DNA from: Bacillota bacterium
GTDB lineage: Bacteria; Bacillota; Clostridia; Lachnospirales; Lachnospiraceae
Direction of reading: 5' to 3'
DNA: 44,693 nt
Assembly: GCA_023415475.1 (NCBI GenBank)
Contig: JAEZKL010000163.1
Span: 1 to 44,693 of the forward strand
Both the position numbers and the translations under genes were made by a program. Shown here in pieces: positions 26,000-35,028 of this stretch; position 1 is the stretch's first letter, and each line of letters begins with the position of its first letter. The notes under the pieces are model-generated. The model saw nothing but the letters and a program-made list of their open reading frames with translations. It did no database searches and was not told where the DNA came from.

Positions 26000-26023
26000 C
26001 AAAAAAGCCCGCCGGAAGCGGGC
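26000..26023 (-). terminator. Terminator of the lacI-larA unit
   Basis: On the minus strand GCCCGC pairs with GCGGGC around a 5-base loop, followed by six T. It faces the previous terminator and marks the convergent end of the carbohydrate island. Confidence 0.85.
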
Positions 26024-26081
26024 ATTAAAACGGACAGTGATTGTTGCATCACTGAGATAGACTGTGCTTCATATGTTTATG

Positions 26082-27368
26082 TTACATCCACAACCCCAGA
26101 GCGGGGTTTGAAACATAATAAATATACTTACCCTCACGCTCATTCCAACCGTCTTTAAGGTCACCATATATTTTAATTGCATCGTCAATATCAGCCCAAT
26201 TATATCCTACAGAATTTATCTCATCTTTATGTACTGGCTTTGTACAGTATGTAATAGAAAAATTTCCGTCTGTACTGCCTTGAACTAAATGTGCCACTAC
26301 TGACATATTACTAAATAACTCATCTGTTTCGCGCAGCATTGACAGTAACTTTTGTCGGCCTTGGAAGCCATATTTACGTATTAGTCTGTCAATTTCTTCA
26401 TCTTCTCCGAACCGTTCAAATCCCGGAGCTAAAATAATAAGTTCTGCATTCTTGGCAAGAGCTTTTCTGGTGCGATAAACGGCCTTATTTCCCACCCATG
26501 ACGTGCGAAATTCTTCTGGATCAAGAAAAACAACACATTTTTCTATTTTAGGTTCAATCCGTGTTATATTAAGCTGCTGTGAAAGACTGACAGCCTTTTC
26601 AAAACAGTCGCGTGTATTTCCTATATATAACCCATTAATTAGTGTTTTCGCTTTACCGCTTTCTGTATCCGGATTGCATTGCGTCGTAACTGTCATAACA
26701 TAGACTAGTGGAAGTGTTTTTAAAAAATTCTCTTGAACATAGTCGAACAGCTTTCGAACAGGTGAATTGTCAATTCCAAGAAGTTTTTCTGTACCATAAA
26801 ATACACTCAACATATGAGATGAGTTAATCATTTTGATACCTCCACACCCCACCAGAATGTTTTTGGTATAATTAGCCATCCCAACGACCTCATGAGGAAC
26901 AACCTGCCCAATAGAAATTATAATGTCATACCCCCCATTTATGATATTACGGTTTACTTCAATGGGTATACAATCGTTCATTTCATTGTCTGAAATGACT
27001 GAGACATATTCGGCAGGAACATACCCAATAGTCACAACATCTTCCCGCCAATTATGCACGAAAAATCGGTCGGCAGGGATATCTCCGCCGAAAAAATCTA
27101 TTTGCTCATTGCGTGTCATTGGCATATGGGAACCAAGTGCCGGAAGTATATCACAATGGCATAAAGGTTCCAATTTGCTGAAAAACATACTTGTTATAAC
27201 TCCTGCTCCGGAGTTTTTGCGTGTAATATCCGGTGGTATGAGTAATGCTTTTTTAACAGGTTTGTCAAAAGAACTTATTAAGGTATCGATAGCCGATGCG
27301 ATTTCGTAATTCTTAATACCGCTTAAAACTTCTAATGAATATGACTTCAAATCAAGCCATGGCTTCAT
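26082..27368 (-). CDS. LarA-like nickel-dependent hydroxyacid racemase/epimerase
   Basis: LarA (DUF2088) superfamily protein of 428 residues, the normal length. LarA enzymes use a nickel-pincer nucleotide (NPN) on a lysine to move a hydride at the C2 carbon of alpha-hydroxy acids. Seen: PPDITR (D47, R50), ALGSHMPM (H81), QVVPHE (H159), MANYTKNILVGCGG (K169, the NPN lysine position) and SSHML (H185, nickel-ligand position). All key positions of lactate racemase are present, but the usual GGxK-PG context is altered to NYTK-VG. Family members include lactate and malate racemases and a gluconate 2-epimerase. With a lactonase and mannonate-dehydratase-like enzyme next door, an aldonate C2-epimerase is the best guess. 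Good AGAGGTGAT before the ATG; 13 bases after lacI. The NPN makers larB, larC and larE are not in the window. Confidence 0.85.
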   Translation of the reverse strand: MKPWLDLKSYSLEVLSGIKNYEIASAIDTLISSFDKPVKKALLIPPDITRKNSGAGVITSMFFSKLEPLCHCDILPALGSHMPMTRNEQIDFFGGDIPADRFFVHNWREDVVTIGYVPAEYVSVISDNEMNDCIPIEVNRNIINGGYDIIISIGQVVPHEVVGMANYTKNILVGCGGIKMINSSHMLSVFYGTEKLLGIDNSPVRKLFDYVQENFLKTLPLVYVMTVTTQCNPDTESGKAKTLINGLYIGNTRDCFEKAVSLSQQLNITRIEPKIEKCVVFLDPEEFRTSWVGNKAVYRTRKALAKNAELIILAPGFERFGEDEEIDRLIRKYGFQGRQKLLSMLRETDELFSNMSVVAHLVQGSTDGNFSITYCTKPVHKDEINSVGYNWADIDDAIKIYGDLKDGWNEREGKYIYYVSNPALGLWM

Positions 27369-27381
27369 ACTATAATCACCT

Positions 27382-28422
27382 CTACTTTATCGCTTTTGTC
27401 GAATTACGAACAATTAGCTGTGTATTAAATAATACTTCCCTACGTGATGAATTCGCTGCTCCGGATGTTATGTTTTTTAAAAGAATCTCTGCACCAGCTT
27501 CACCCATTTCATATGCCGGCTGCCGTACTGTCGTCAACGGTGGGTCCAAAAGACATGAAAGCTGAAGATCGTCATAACCGGTAACAGAAATATCATCAGG
27601 TATTTTTAAACCTCGTTCCTTAATGGCTTTATAAACTCCCAAAGCCAAGTAATCATTCAAAGCTTGTATGGCTGTCGGAGGATTAGGGAGGTCTAATAAT
27701 TCTTTCGCCATGAAGTACCCCGGATTATCGTTATATATATTTTTTGTGTTTTCTTTTATATAATCATTTCCGGGAGTAATACCGTATGACTGTAAAGCGT
27801 CTAAATATGCTTGATAGCGGAATTTACAACCTCGAAGATCTATGCATATAAAGCCTATTTTACGGTGTCCGAGTTCTAAAAGATGCTCAGTGACCTGCCG
27901 CATTCCGTCATAATCGGTAGTGTTAACACAGTCAATGCCATTTATTTGAGTTTGAATTCCGACTATTCTCATTGACGTGCTGTTCAATTTGTGTATAAGA
28001 GGAACATTTTGCAGGAACGCGCTTATAATAATCGCGCCATCAGCGCATCTTTCGACCATATCCTCAAGAAATCGGCTTTCTCTATCGTGATCAAAATTTG
28101 AGTTACATAAATACATTGAATAGCCGTTTTTCGTGATATTATCCTCGACGCCATGAATAATATCAGCAAAAAAATGATTTGAAACATCAGGTATTATAAG
28201 AGCTATTGTTTTACTTGCTTGTTTTACAAGCCCCTGTGCAAGCTTATTGGGCATATAATTTGTCTTTTCCATTATCGCTTTAACATGCGCACGTGTTTTC
28301 TCATCGACTAGATCGCTGTTGTTGATTACTCGAGAAACCGTACTGATCGAGTATCCTGACATTTCTGCGATCTGAGTTATTGTAACACGGGACTGCGTTT
28401 GATCCTTGTCGGTTTTCGACAT
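27382..28422 (-). CDS. LacI family transcriptional regulator
   Basis: LacI/GalR regulator of 346 residues. The N-terminal helix-turn-helix and hinge are clear (ITQIAEMSGYSISTVSRVINN at about 15-36, hinge MPNKLAQGLV), followed by a periplasmic-binding-protein-like sensor domain (IALIIPDVSNHFFADIIHGVED, CADGAIIISAF, GYDDLQLSCLLDPPLTTVRQPAYEMG). It is first in a leftward pair with larA and diverges from the sugar operon. Three sites of the form TGCAAACGNTANCA between the two units are likely operators, so it probably represses both, with the sugar or an aldonate derivative as inducer. The ribosome site is weak. The minus-strand upstream region has a TATAAT, but no well-spaced -35 was found. Confidence 0.93.
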   Translation of the reverse strand: MSKTDKDQTQSRVTITQIAEMSGYSISTVSRVINNSDLVDEKTRAHVKAIMEKTNYMPNKLAQGLVKQASKTIALIIPDVSNHFFADIIHGVEDNITKNGYSMYLCNSNFDHDRESRFLEDMVERCADGAIIISAFLQNVPLIHKLNSTSMRIVGIQTQINGIDCVNTTDYDGMRQVTEHLLELGHRKIGFICIDLRGCKFRYQAYLDALQSYGITPGNDYIKENTKNIYNDNPGYFMAKELLDLPNPPTAIQALNDYLALGVYKAIKERGLKIPDDISVTGYDDLQLSCLLDPPLTTVRQPAYEMGEAGAEILLKNITSGAANSSRREVLFNTQLIVRNSTKAIK

Positions 28423-28537
28423 TATTCTTCACCATCCATCGTAATTATTTCCCTCATTGTATATTATAGTATATTACATCAACTAATACTTACATGTAAA
28501 TATATATTTAAAAAAAACATAAATTTCGTTATTATTA

Positions 28538-28551
28538 TGGTATCGTTTGCA
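28538..28551. promoter_or_regulatory. LacI/CcpA-type operator, site 1
   Basis: Minus-strand reading TGCAAACGATACCA fits the LacI-family pattern with central CG and also the loose cre consensus. It lies 116 bases upstream of lacI. Confidence 0.6.
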
Positions 28552-29012
28552 TCAACAAGTAGAGTATATATTTTTTGATGTTATAAGCAATCTGTATTAT
28601 ATTATGTGAAATAATATTCGAATTCTGATAATTATCAAATAATTTAACTGCATGCTGCATTTTAATGTTTGATATTTATATAATTGTGTTGATGATTTGA
28701 AATGTATATCCTGAGTTCTGAGTTGAAAAATTACAAATCACCCGCTAGACTTGCGAGAGACTTATTTTAATAAATGTTGTAGTGTGTTTGTCCTTATTTT
28801 TCGTACTTTAAATTCTCTTTATTTCTGTTAAGAGCATGATCTTTTTGCTTAAGTCAAAGCCAAATATGGCCTCTATTGGAACTCATGAGGGTCCCATCTG
28901 TACAATCGAATCTTTTCAACAATATGCAATATACAACGTATATTTTCAAAAAGATTGACATAAGAAACGCCCGAGTTATCAGGTGGTAGCATTTTAGTAT
29001 ACATTATTAATA

Positions 29013-29026
29013 TGGTAACGATTTCA
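29013..29026. promoter_or_regulatory. LacI/CcpA-type operator, site 2
   Basis: Minus-strand reading TGAAATCGTTACCA. It lies about 140 bases before the operon's -35 box and within a 60-base copy of the site 1 neighbourhood. Confidence 0.5.
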
Positions 29027-29164
29027 TTAATAAATGGAATATATATTTGTTAATGCTATAAGCAAACAGTGCCATATTGCATAAAAATATTTAAATATAC
29101 TTATAAATATTAACATTTATGACAACTTTGTTGCGTCTTTTTACTCTTTATTTATAAAATTGTG

Positions 29165-29193
29165 TTGACAATTATGTATACGTATATTATATT
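29165..29193 (+). promoter_or_regulatory. Promoter of the sugar operon
   Basis: TTGACA, 17 bases, TATATT. The predicted start (about 29200) is directly before operator site 3. The 936-base gap 28423-29358 otherwise holds the two other operators and a 60-base imperfect duplication, with no gene. Confidence 0.82.
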
Positions 29194-29205
29194 AAATTTA
29201 AGTTA

Positions 29206-29219
29206 TGATAACGTTTGCA
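29206..29219. promoter_or_regulatory. LacI/CcpA-type operator, site 3
   Basis: Minus-strand reading TGCAAACGTTATCA, the best of the three sites. It lies immediately downstream of the predicted start of transcription, a classic blocking position. Confidence 0.7.
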
Positions 29220-29266
29220 TAACTAATTTACTATAAATATGGCGGTTTATCATATCACAATGCTAG

Positions 29267-29301
29267 CCAAACCGCTAAACATCGGAAGTATTTTCGCTTT
29301 T
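29267..29301 (+). repeat. Leader copy of a 35-nt complementary pair
   Basis: A 35-base stretch (begins CCAAACCGCTAAACATCGG, ends TTCGCTTTT) in the operon's 5' leader that is the reverse complement of 34001-34035 apart from one position, which would be G-U in RNA. Confidence 0.92.
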
Positions 29302-29358
29302 TAACTAATAAAATAGGTCGGTAGAAAGTGAAAATGTAATATAAAAGGGGGGTTAATT

Positions 29359-30387
29359 ATGAAAGCAGTTATAGTGCCTGCTCCGGGTTCGGTTACAATT
29401 GCCAATGTCCCTGACGCGTTGCCGCCAAAACCGGGTGAGGTTATGATTAAGTTAAAAGCAATGGGTATTTGTGGTTCTGATATTCATGTTTACCACGGCC
29501 GCTCGTCATTTGCGTCTTATCCGCGCATTATAGGCCATGAACTCGCAGGTGAAGTAGTGGCGGTCGGAGATAGTAATGGTAAGGTTTTCATTGGTGACCA
29601 CGTTGTTATTGATCCTGTCAATTCCTGTGGCGAGTGTTACGCTTGCTCTATAGGAAGAAGCAATGTCTGTAAAAACATCAAAGTATTAGCGGCGCATGTG
29701 GATGGCGGGTTTAGAGAATACATAACGTCTCCAATAAAAAATGTACATAAAATAGATAAAAGAGTCCCGTGGGAAATAGCAGCTACTGTTGAGCCGTATT
29801 CCATTGCCGCAGAAGCTTTGGCTCGCGGCGATATATCTCAAGACGATTCTGTGTTGATTTGCGGAGCGGGTCCGATTGGAATAACACTATTGCAAGCATC
29901 ATTACGCATTACTAAAAAAATAATGATACTTGATAATGTCGGTGAAAGGATTCACAAGGCGAAATCAATGGGCAATGTAGAAACCCTTAACCCTCAAACC
30001 GAAAACGCGTCACAAAAAATAATGGACTGGACTGGCGGTGAAGGTGTTAATTTAATACTTGAAGCCACGGGAAACGTGAAAGTTATGGAAAGCTGCATAT
30101 CCGAATGGGCGTCACAAGCCGGACGAGTAGTAACACTTGGATTTTCAGCGTCACCTATGTCAATAGCTCCATTAGATATAATGAAACGCGAACTTGACAT
30201 AAGGGGTTCAAGGTTAAGCAGGAACAGATTCCCGGAAGTTATTTCGTGGATTGAAAACAAAGAAGTAAACCCCGAAAAGCTCATTTCGCACAAATTTAGT
30301 TTCTATGACGCGGAAAACGCAATTAAGCAGGTGGATTTGGACCCCGCAGGAACGCTTAAAGTCATCTTAAGCCTTGAAGACATGTGA
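29359..30387 (+). CDS. Zinc-dependent alcohol/polyol dehydrogenase (MDR family)
   Basis: Medium-chain dehydrogenase of 342 residues, first gene of the sugar operon. Seen: the catalytic zinc set C38 (GICGSDIH), H60-E61 (IIGHELAGEV), the structural zinc lobe C90, C93, C96, C104 (CGECYACSIGRSNVC), and the nucleotide fold with GAGPIGITLLQAS. The family converts polyols, threonine or sugar acids to ketones with NAD(P); the closest look is sorbitol/galactonate-5-dehydrogenase-like. In this context it could oxidise a sugar or aldonate hydroxyl. GGGGGG precedes the ATG after a leader of about 160 bases holding an operator and a 35-nt repeat. The exact substrate cannot be read from sequence. Confidence 0.9.
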   Translation: MKAVIVPAPGSVTIANVPDALPPKPGEVMIKLKAMGICGSDIHVYHGRSSFASYPRIIGHELAGEVVAVGDSNGKVFIGDHVVIDPVNSCGECYACSIGRSNVCKNIKVLAAHVDGGFREYITSPIKNVHKIDKRVPWEIAATVEPYSIAAEALARGDISQDDSVLICGAGPIGITLLQASLRITKKIMILDNVGERIHKAKSMGNVETLNPQTENASQKIMDWTGGEGVNLILEATGNVKVMESCISEWASQAGRVVTLGFSASPMSIAPLDIMKRELDIRGSRLSRNRFPEVISWIENKEVNPEKLISHKFSFYDAENAIKQVDLDPAGTLKVILSLEDM

Positions 30388-30436
30388 TACCTGATAACTT
30401 TTATTCTCATTTTTTATAACAAAGGAGGTAATTTAA

Positions 30437-32938
30437 TTGGATCTAACAAATATCTATGTTTTGCACTCCTCACACCTTGATTTATATTGGATAGGAGCGC
30501 AAGCAGACTGTTTGACACTTGGAAGCAAAATAATTGATGATGCTCTTAGAATGGCTGAAGAAGACCCGTCTTTTCACTTTATGATTGAAACGGCGCGTTT
30601 CCTTGAATACTATGCGGCTAATTATCCTGAGCGTATGGACGCTCTAAAAGCCGCATTTACCCGCGGTCAGTTTGAAATGTCGGCGTCATATACCGATAGG
30701 CTTGAAAACCATGTAGATGGTGAGTCTCTTGTAAGAAACATTTTGTATGGCAAAAAAGTTATTAACGAGATATTAGGCATAGATTGTAAGCTCTCTTGCC
30801 ATCCGGACTTGCCGGGATTTGCGGAACAAACTCCGCAAATATATAAGAAAAGCGGCATTAAATATTATGTTTCAGCGCGCGGCTTTAAATACGGAGCGCG
30901 GTTTAATTGGCAAGGTTTAGATGGTAGTTCAATTATAATGTATAATGTGCCCGGTCATTACGCATACTATGATGTTGACCAGATAATAGCGGAGTTTGGC
31001 GAAACCAAGAAGAAAATTAATTCCGATTTTATATTGCTTGGTTGTTCCGCCGGAGATATGGGGCCTGCGGGAACTTTCATGGTGAAGTCCGGTGAAAAAA
31101 TGAAGCGCGTCAACCTTAAAGAATATTTGAATGAGTTAAACGAAATACATACCGATTGCCATTTTGAAACAGTAAACACTTTTGAAGTATTAGAGCGTAT
31201 GCAGCCCGACAATCTTGAAACATATAAAGGCGAGTATCCATCACGCTGGGGACATCATGGTTCCGCGACGAACGTTCTTTTTTATCGGCTTGATAAAGAA
31301 GCGTCACGAAAACTTATGGACGCGGAAAAACTTTCGACAGTTTGCAAAATGCTTGGAGTAGAGCCTGATATACATTTTGTAAAGCATCCATTGAAAGATC
31401 CAAACGATAATGGCGGCGTAAGAAGATATTTTGATTTAAAAATAACACCGGAAACAATTAGCGGTTGGATTTCATACGCATGGCGATTGCATGTTACAAC
31501 GCATGACCATAACTTCGGAGGCGTTGAAGGAGCTCAAACTGAATTTGACAGAATAATTTATCAGAAAGCGGCAATTAAAATTGCAGACGAGATAACTTGC
31601 AAAAGCCTTAAGGCTATTTCCGGAAAGTTAGGAATAGCAGATGGTCATTATGCAGTATGCAACACAATGAACTGGGAAAGAAATGAACTTGTATATCTGC
31701 CGAACGCTGCTTTAGAAAAGGATACCGACTATGTTGTAACAGACAGCGACGGGAATAAAAGCGGTATATTTAAGACCTCACAGGGCTGGGTATTCAATGC
31801 CGAAAACATTCCCTCATTCGGTATAAAAACGTATTCAATAGATGAAGGTAGCTGTGGCAAACAATATCGAAACGCAAAAATTTATTCTGAGAATAGTGTA
31901 ATAACTGTTATCAATAATTTTTATAAAATTGAGATTTGTTGTACAACCGGCTGTATTTTAAAGATTATAGATATTGAAACAAATCATGTCTGGTGCGGTG
32001 GCGGAAATTTTCTTTCTGTAACAGCGTTTAGCGATCCATCGCTTGGCGGCAGTGAAAGGATAGTAGATAAACCTGTATTGGATAACTCCCATGTTCTAAG
32101 TGTTTGCGTAAAGGAAGTAAATCCATTATTCAGTGAAATTGAAGTAGTGACAGAGGTATTAGATGTAAAAGTATACCAAAGCATATTAATATTCAACGAT
32201 AAAAAGCAAATAAATATGAAAGTACGTTTCAATTGGCCGGGCCTACCGGATATGCAGCTTAAGATGAATCTAGGCGCGCGCAGCGAACAAAGTGAAATAT
32301 ATTATGGTGTTCCATATGGTGTTCAGAAACATGGAGATTACCTCGAAACAGAGAGTCTTCGCTTCGGAAATGACGAAATATCGTATGAGCTTTTCAACCG
32401 CTACAGAGAAGGGCAGGGTCATTATAATATAGTCGAAGAGGACGATTACTAGACAGTCGCGTCAAACCAATCGGCGTATGATTTCATAGACGGCGGTGTT
32501 TCTGTAATACTTCTGCGTGATGTGCGCAACGGCGCAGAACAGGACTACAGGTTTACAAATTATGGTGTACATGAGTATGAATTTAACATAACATCAGGAA
32601 GCGGCAATTTTTCCAAATCATCTAGGTTATCTTGGGAAAGGCAATATCCTGTATATTTGATAAAAGGAGAAAAAATGGATGGGGTAAATGTTTGCGAAAC
32701 ATGGCTCAATACAAATGAAACTGGAGTATTGACGGTGTTCGCGCCCTCGGTAACTGACGACTCATGCTATATCGCACGGTTATGTGGCACAGACGAAATT
32801 GAGCACTCACTTAATATAACGATGCCGCAGGCTATAGATTCTATGGAATGTGTAAACATGGATGAATCTTTAGCTAATGAAAAAATGGAGGTGTTGGGAA
32901 AATATGAAATAAAAACAATCAAAATTAAACTAAAGTAA
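30437..32938 (+). pseudogene. GH38-type alpha-mannosidase-like gene with one in-frame TAG
   Basis: A glycoside hydrolase family 38-like protein, 833 codons if the TAG at 32450-32452 (codon 672) is read through. Seen: the N-terminal metal motif HSSHLDLYWIG (H13, D15), SASYTDRLENHVDGESLVRN, a likely nucleophile D124 in CHPDLPGFAEQTPQIY, a late HVTTHDHNFGG that may supply another zinc ligand, then beta-rich domains. After the TAG the frame continues cleanly (TVASNQSAYDFIDGGVSVI) to a normal TAA. A Trp (TGG) at that position would fit. The start is TTG with AAAGGAGG eight bases before it. No signal peptide, so the enzyme acts inside the cell on an imported glycoside. The catalytic domain lies before the stop, but the product would lose its last 162 residues. 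Confidence 0.85.
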
Positions 32939-32950
32939 GGGAGGAGGACA

Positions 32951-33880
32951 ATGAAGAAAAGACGAAAAAGGAGCAGTGCTGAGAAAGAAGGAATACGGCT
33001 ATTTTTAATAGCGTTGCCGTTTCTTGCTCTGGTGGTTCTGTTTGCCTATCTGCCATTATGGGGATGGCGGTATGCATTCTACGATTATCAGGCCGGATTC
33101 AAACTTAAAGATTGCGATATGGTTGGATTTAAATGGTTCAAGTACTTAATTTCAAACAAAACTCAAGTACAGGAAACATTAAGGGTACTTAGCAATACTT
33201 TTGCCATAAGCGGACTTAATATACTAACTTCATTTCTGCCGGCTATATTTGCCATATTTTTAGGAGAACTGGAGGGTAGAAGGTTTAAAAAGTTCGTCCA
33301 GGTTTCTACTACATTGCCACACTTTATAGGATGGGTTCTTGTATACTCAATGGCGTTTGCGATTTTCTCATACAACAACGGTGTTTTTAATAAAGTAATG
33401 ATATCGCTTGGACTGATTACAAGACCTGTTAACTGGCTCGCTTCTGGTCATCTTATATGGCTTAAAATGTGCGTGTGGAGTATCTGGAAAAATATCGGCT
33501 GGAACTCTATTATGTACCTTGCAGCAATGGCCGGTATCGACAGCTCGCTCTATGAGGCTGCCGCGGTGGACGGAGCGGGGCGTTTCAAAAAAATATGGCA
33601 CATAACAATTCCGGGACTTATGCCGACATTTTATGTATTGTTGCTTATGGCAATAGCCAACTTTCTTAACAATGGTATGGAACAGTATTTTGTGTTCCAG
33701 AATGCGCTTAACCAAAGCGGTATAGAAGTACTCGACCTCTATGTTTACAATATCGGTATAGGGAGCGGTACGATACCTCTGGCAACGGTAGTGAGTATGA
33801 TGAAATCAGTAGTAAGCCTTATATTGCTGTTCTCAATCAATGGCTTGTCAAAGCTTTTTAGAGGCGAAACAATTATATAG
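32951..33880 (+). CDS. ABC sugar transporter permease, LplB type
   Basis: Protein of 309 residues with six membrane segments and the inner-membrane permease EAA loop EAAAVDGAGRFKKIWHITIPG (about 201-221). It belongs to the LplB/YtcP-like carbohydrate permeases (COG4209), which pair with an LplC-type partner and a large binding lipoprotein and usually share a housekeeping MsmX-type ATPase; none is encoded here. The N-terminus is very basic (KKRRKRSS). GGGAGGAGGA precedes the ATG, 12 bases after the glycosidase stop. A 225-base gap with a strong hairpin separates it from the second permease. Confidence 0.92.
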   Translation: MKKRRKRSSAEKEGIRLFLIALPFLALVVLFAYLPLWGWRYAFYDYQAGFKLKDCDMVGFKWFKYLISNKTQVQETLRVLSNTFAISGLNILTSFLPAIFAIFLGELEGRRFKKFVQVSTTLPHFIGWVLVYSMAFAIFSYNNGVFNKVMISLGLITRPVNWLASGHLIWLKMCVWSIWKNIGWNSIMYLAAMAGIDSSLYEAAAVDGAGRFKKIWHITIPGLMPTFYVLLLMAIANFLNNGMEQYFVFQNALNQSGIEVLDLYVYNIGIGSGTIPLATVVSMMKSVVSLILLFSINGLSKLFRGETII

Positions 33881-33969
33881 CTCAAAAGTTGAAAGTTCTC
33901 GGGAAGAAAACTATTTTGAAAAAAGTTTTCTTGATAAAGATGCTTTATCCGAACTCTCCTTTCAATATA

Positions 33970-34014
33970 GCATTTTCGCTTTTCACTGATAATTTTTTCG
34001 AAAAGCGAAAATGC
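33970..34014 (+). promoter_or_regulatory. Intercistronic hairpin between the permease genes
   Basis: GCATTTTCGCTTTT (33970-33983) and AAAAGCGAAAATGC (34001-34014) form a perfect 14-bp stem with a 17-base loop. There is no T run after it, so it is more likely an RNA stabilising or regulatory element than a terminator. Its right arm is shared with the 35-nt complementary element. Confidence 0.75.
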
Positions 34015-34035
34015 TTCCGATGTTTAGCGGTTTGG
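34001..34035 (-). repeat. Intercistronic copy of the 35-nt complementary pair
   Basis: Reverse complement of 29267-29301 with one difference. Within the operon mRNA it would be antisense to the 5' leader. Flanking bases (TGCTT against TGCTA) extend the likeness a little. Confidence 0.92.
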
Positions 34036-34105
34036 TTAAGCATTTCATTGGACAACGATTTGTCAAACAGCTATATAGGATAGCAGCACACAATAGGAGG
34101 TTTAT

Positions 34106-34999
34106 ATGGCTCAATTAAAAAAAATATCTGTTTTTAATGTCGTAAACTTTATAGTATTCGCACTGCTGACTTTCATTTGCTTATACCCTTTTTATTATTT
34201 AATCATCAATTCAATCAGCGCGAATAACTTGAGTGCGGCGGGGGATATAACAATTATACCAAAGCAGATACATTTTTCGAATTATAAGGAAGTACTGGCA
34301 CTGCCGGGACTTTTGCAGTCGCTTTTTATTTCTGTTATGAGAACGGTTATAGGTTCGGCTTTAACGGTTTTTGCATCGGCATTTTTAGGGTATCTGTTTT
34401 CTAAAGAGAATTTTTGGAAGCGTAAGTTATGGTACCGTTTTGTAGTAGCGACAATGTATTTCAGTGCCGGGTTAATACCAACGTATATGAATATGCATCT
34501 GTTGCATCTTACAAATAATTTTTTGGTATACATACTGCCAAGCATTGTTGTTCCATTCAACATAATACTTGTTAAGACGTTCATTGAATCTACACCGATT
34601 TCTTTACAGGAGGCGGCGCAAATCGATGGCGCCGGACCTTTTATCATTTTTTTAAGGGTCATACTTCCGATAATAAAGCCGATTACGGCAACAGTACTTG
34701 TTTTTGCTTCCGTCGGCCAATGGAACGCATTTCAGGATACGCTTTTATATATGACGAAACAAAGTCTGTATACACTTCAGTACACTTTGTACCGTTATGT
34801 TAATCAAGCCACTTTTTTAGCTAACCTTATAAAACAGTCACAGGATGTGGATATGGCTGCCGACCTTATGCGTCAGCAAAGCCCTGTTTCAATACGCATG
34901 ACGGTTTCGGTAATTGTCATACTTCCGATACTTTTTGTCTATCCGTTTATGCAGAAATATATCGTCAAAGGTATAATAATTGGCGCTGTAAAAGGATAA
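34106..34999 (+). CDS. ABC sugar transporter permease, LplC type
   Basis: Protein of 297 residues with six membrane segments and the EAA loop EAAQIDGAGPFIIFLRVILP (about 172-191). It fits the LplC/YtcP permeases (COG0395) that partner the LplB type upstream. The extracytoplasmic first loop is short, NSISANNLSAAGDITIIP, as in the family. AGGAGG precedes the ATG. The binding lipoprotein follows after 29 bases. Together the three genes form an importer for an oligosaccharide or glycoside; the sugar cannot be named from sequence. ATPase must come from elsewhere in the genome. Confidence 0.92.
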   Translation: MAQLKKISVFNVVNFIVFALLTFICLYPFYYLIINSISANNLSAAGDITIIPKQIHFSNYKEVLALPGLLQSLFISVMRTVIGSALTVFASAFLGYLFSKENFWKRKLWYRFVVATMYFSAGLIPTYMNMHLLHLTNNFLVYILPSIVVPFNIILVKTFIESTPISLQEAAQIDGAGPFIIFLRVILPIIKPITATVLVFASVGQWNAFQDTLLYMTKQSLYTLQYTLYRYVNQATFLANLIKQSQDVDMAADLMRQQSPVSIRMTVSVIVILPILFVYPFMQKYIVKGIIIGAVKG

Positions 35000-35028
35000 A
35001 AAAATAATATTAAAAGGAGATTAATACT

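Noticed and set aside
22164..32452. TAG recoded as an amino acid (for example pyrrolysine)
   Set aside because: Many intact genes in the window end in TAG at the expected family length, and neither interrupted gene belongs to a family known to use pyrrolysine.
33889..34083. 64-residue open frame between the permease genes
   Set aside because: No ribosome site, low-complexity basic product, and it runs through the hairpin and the 35-nt complementary element.
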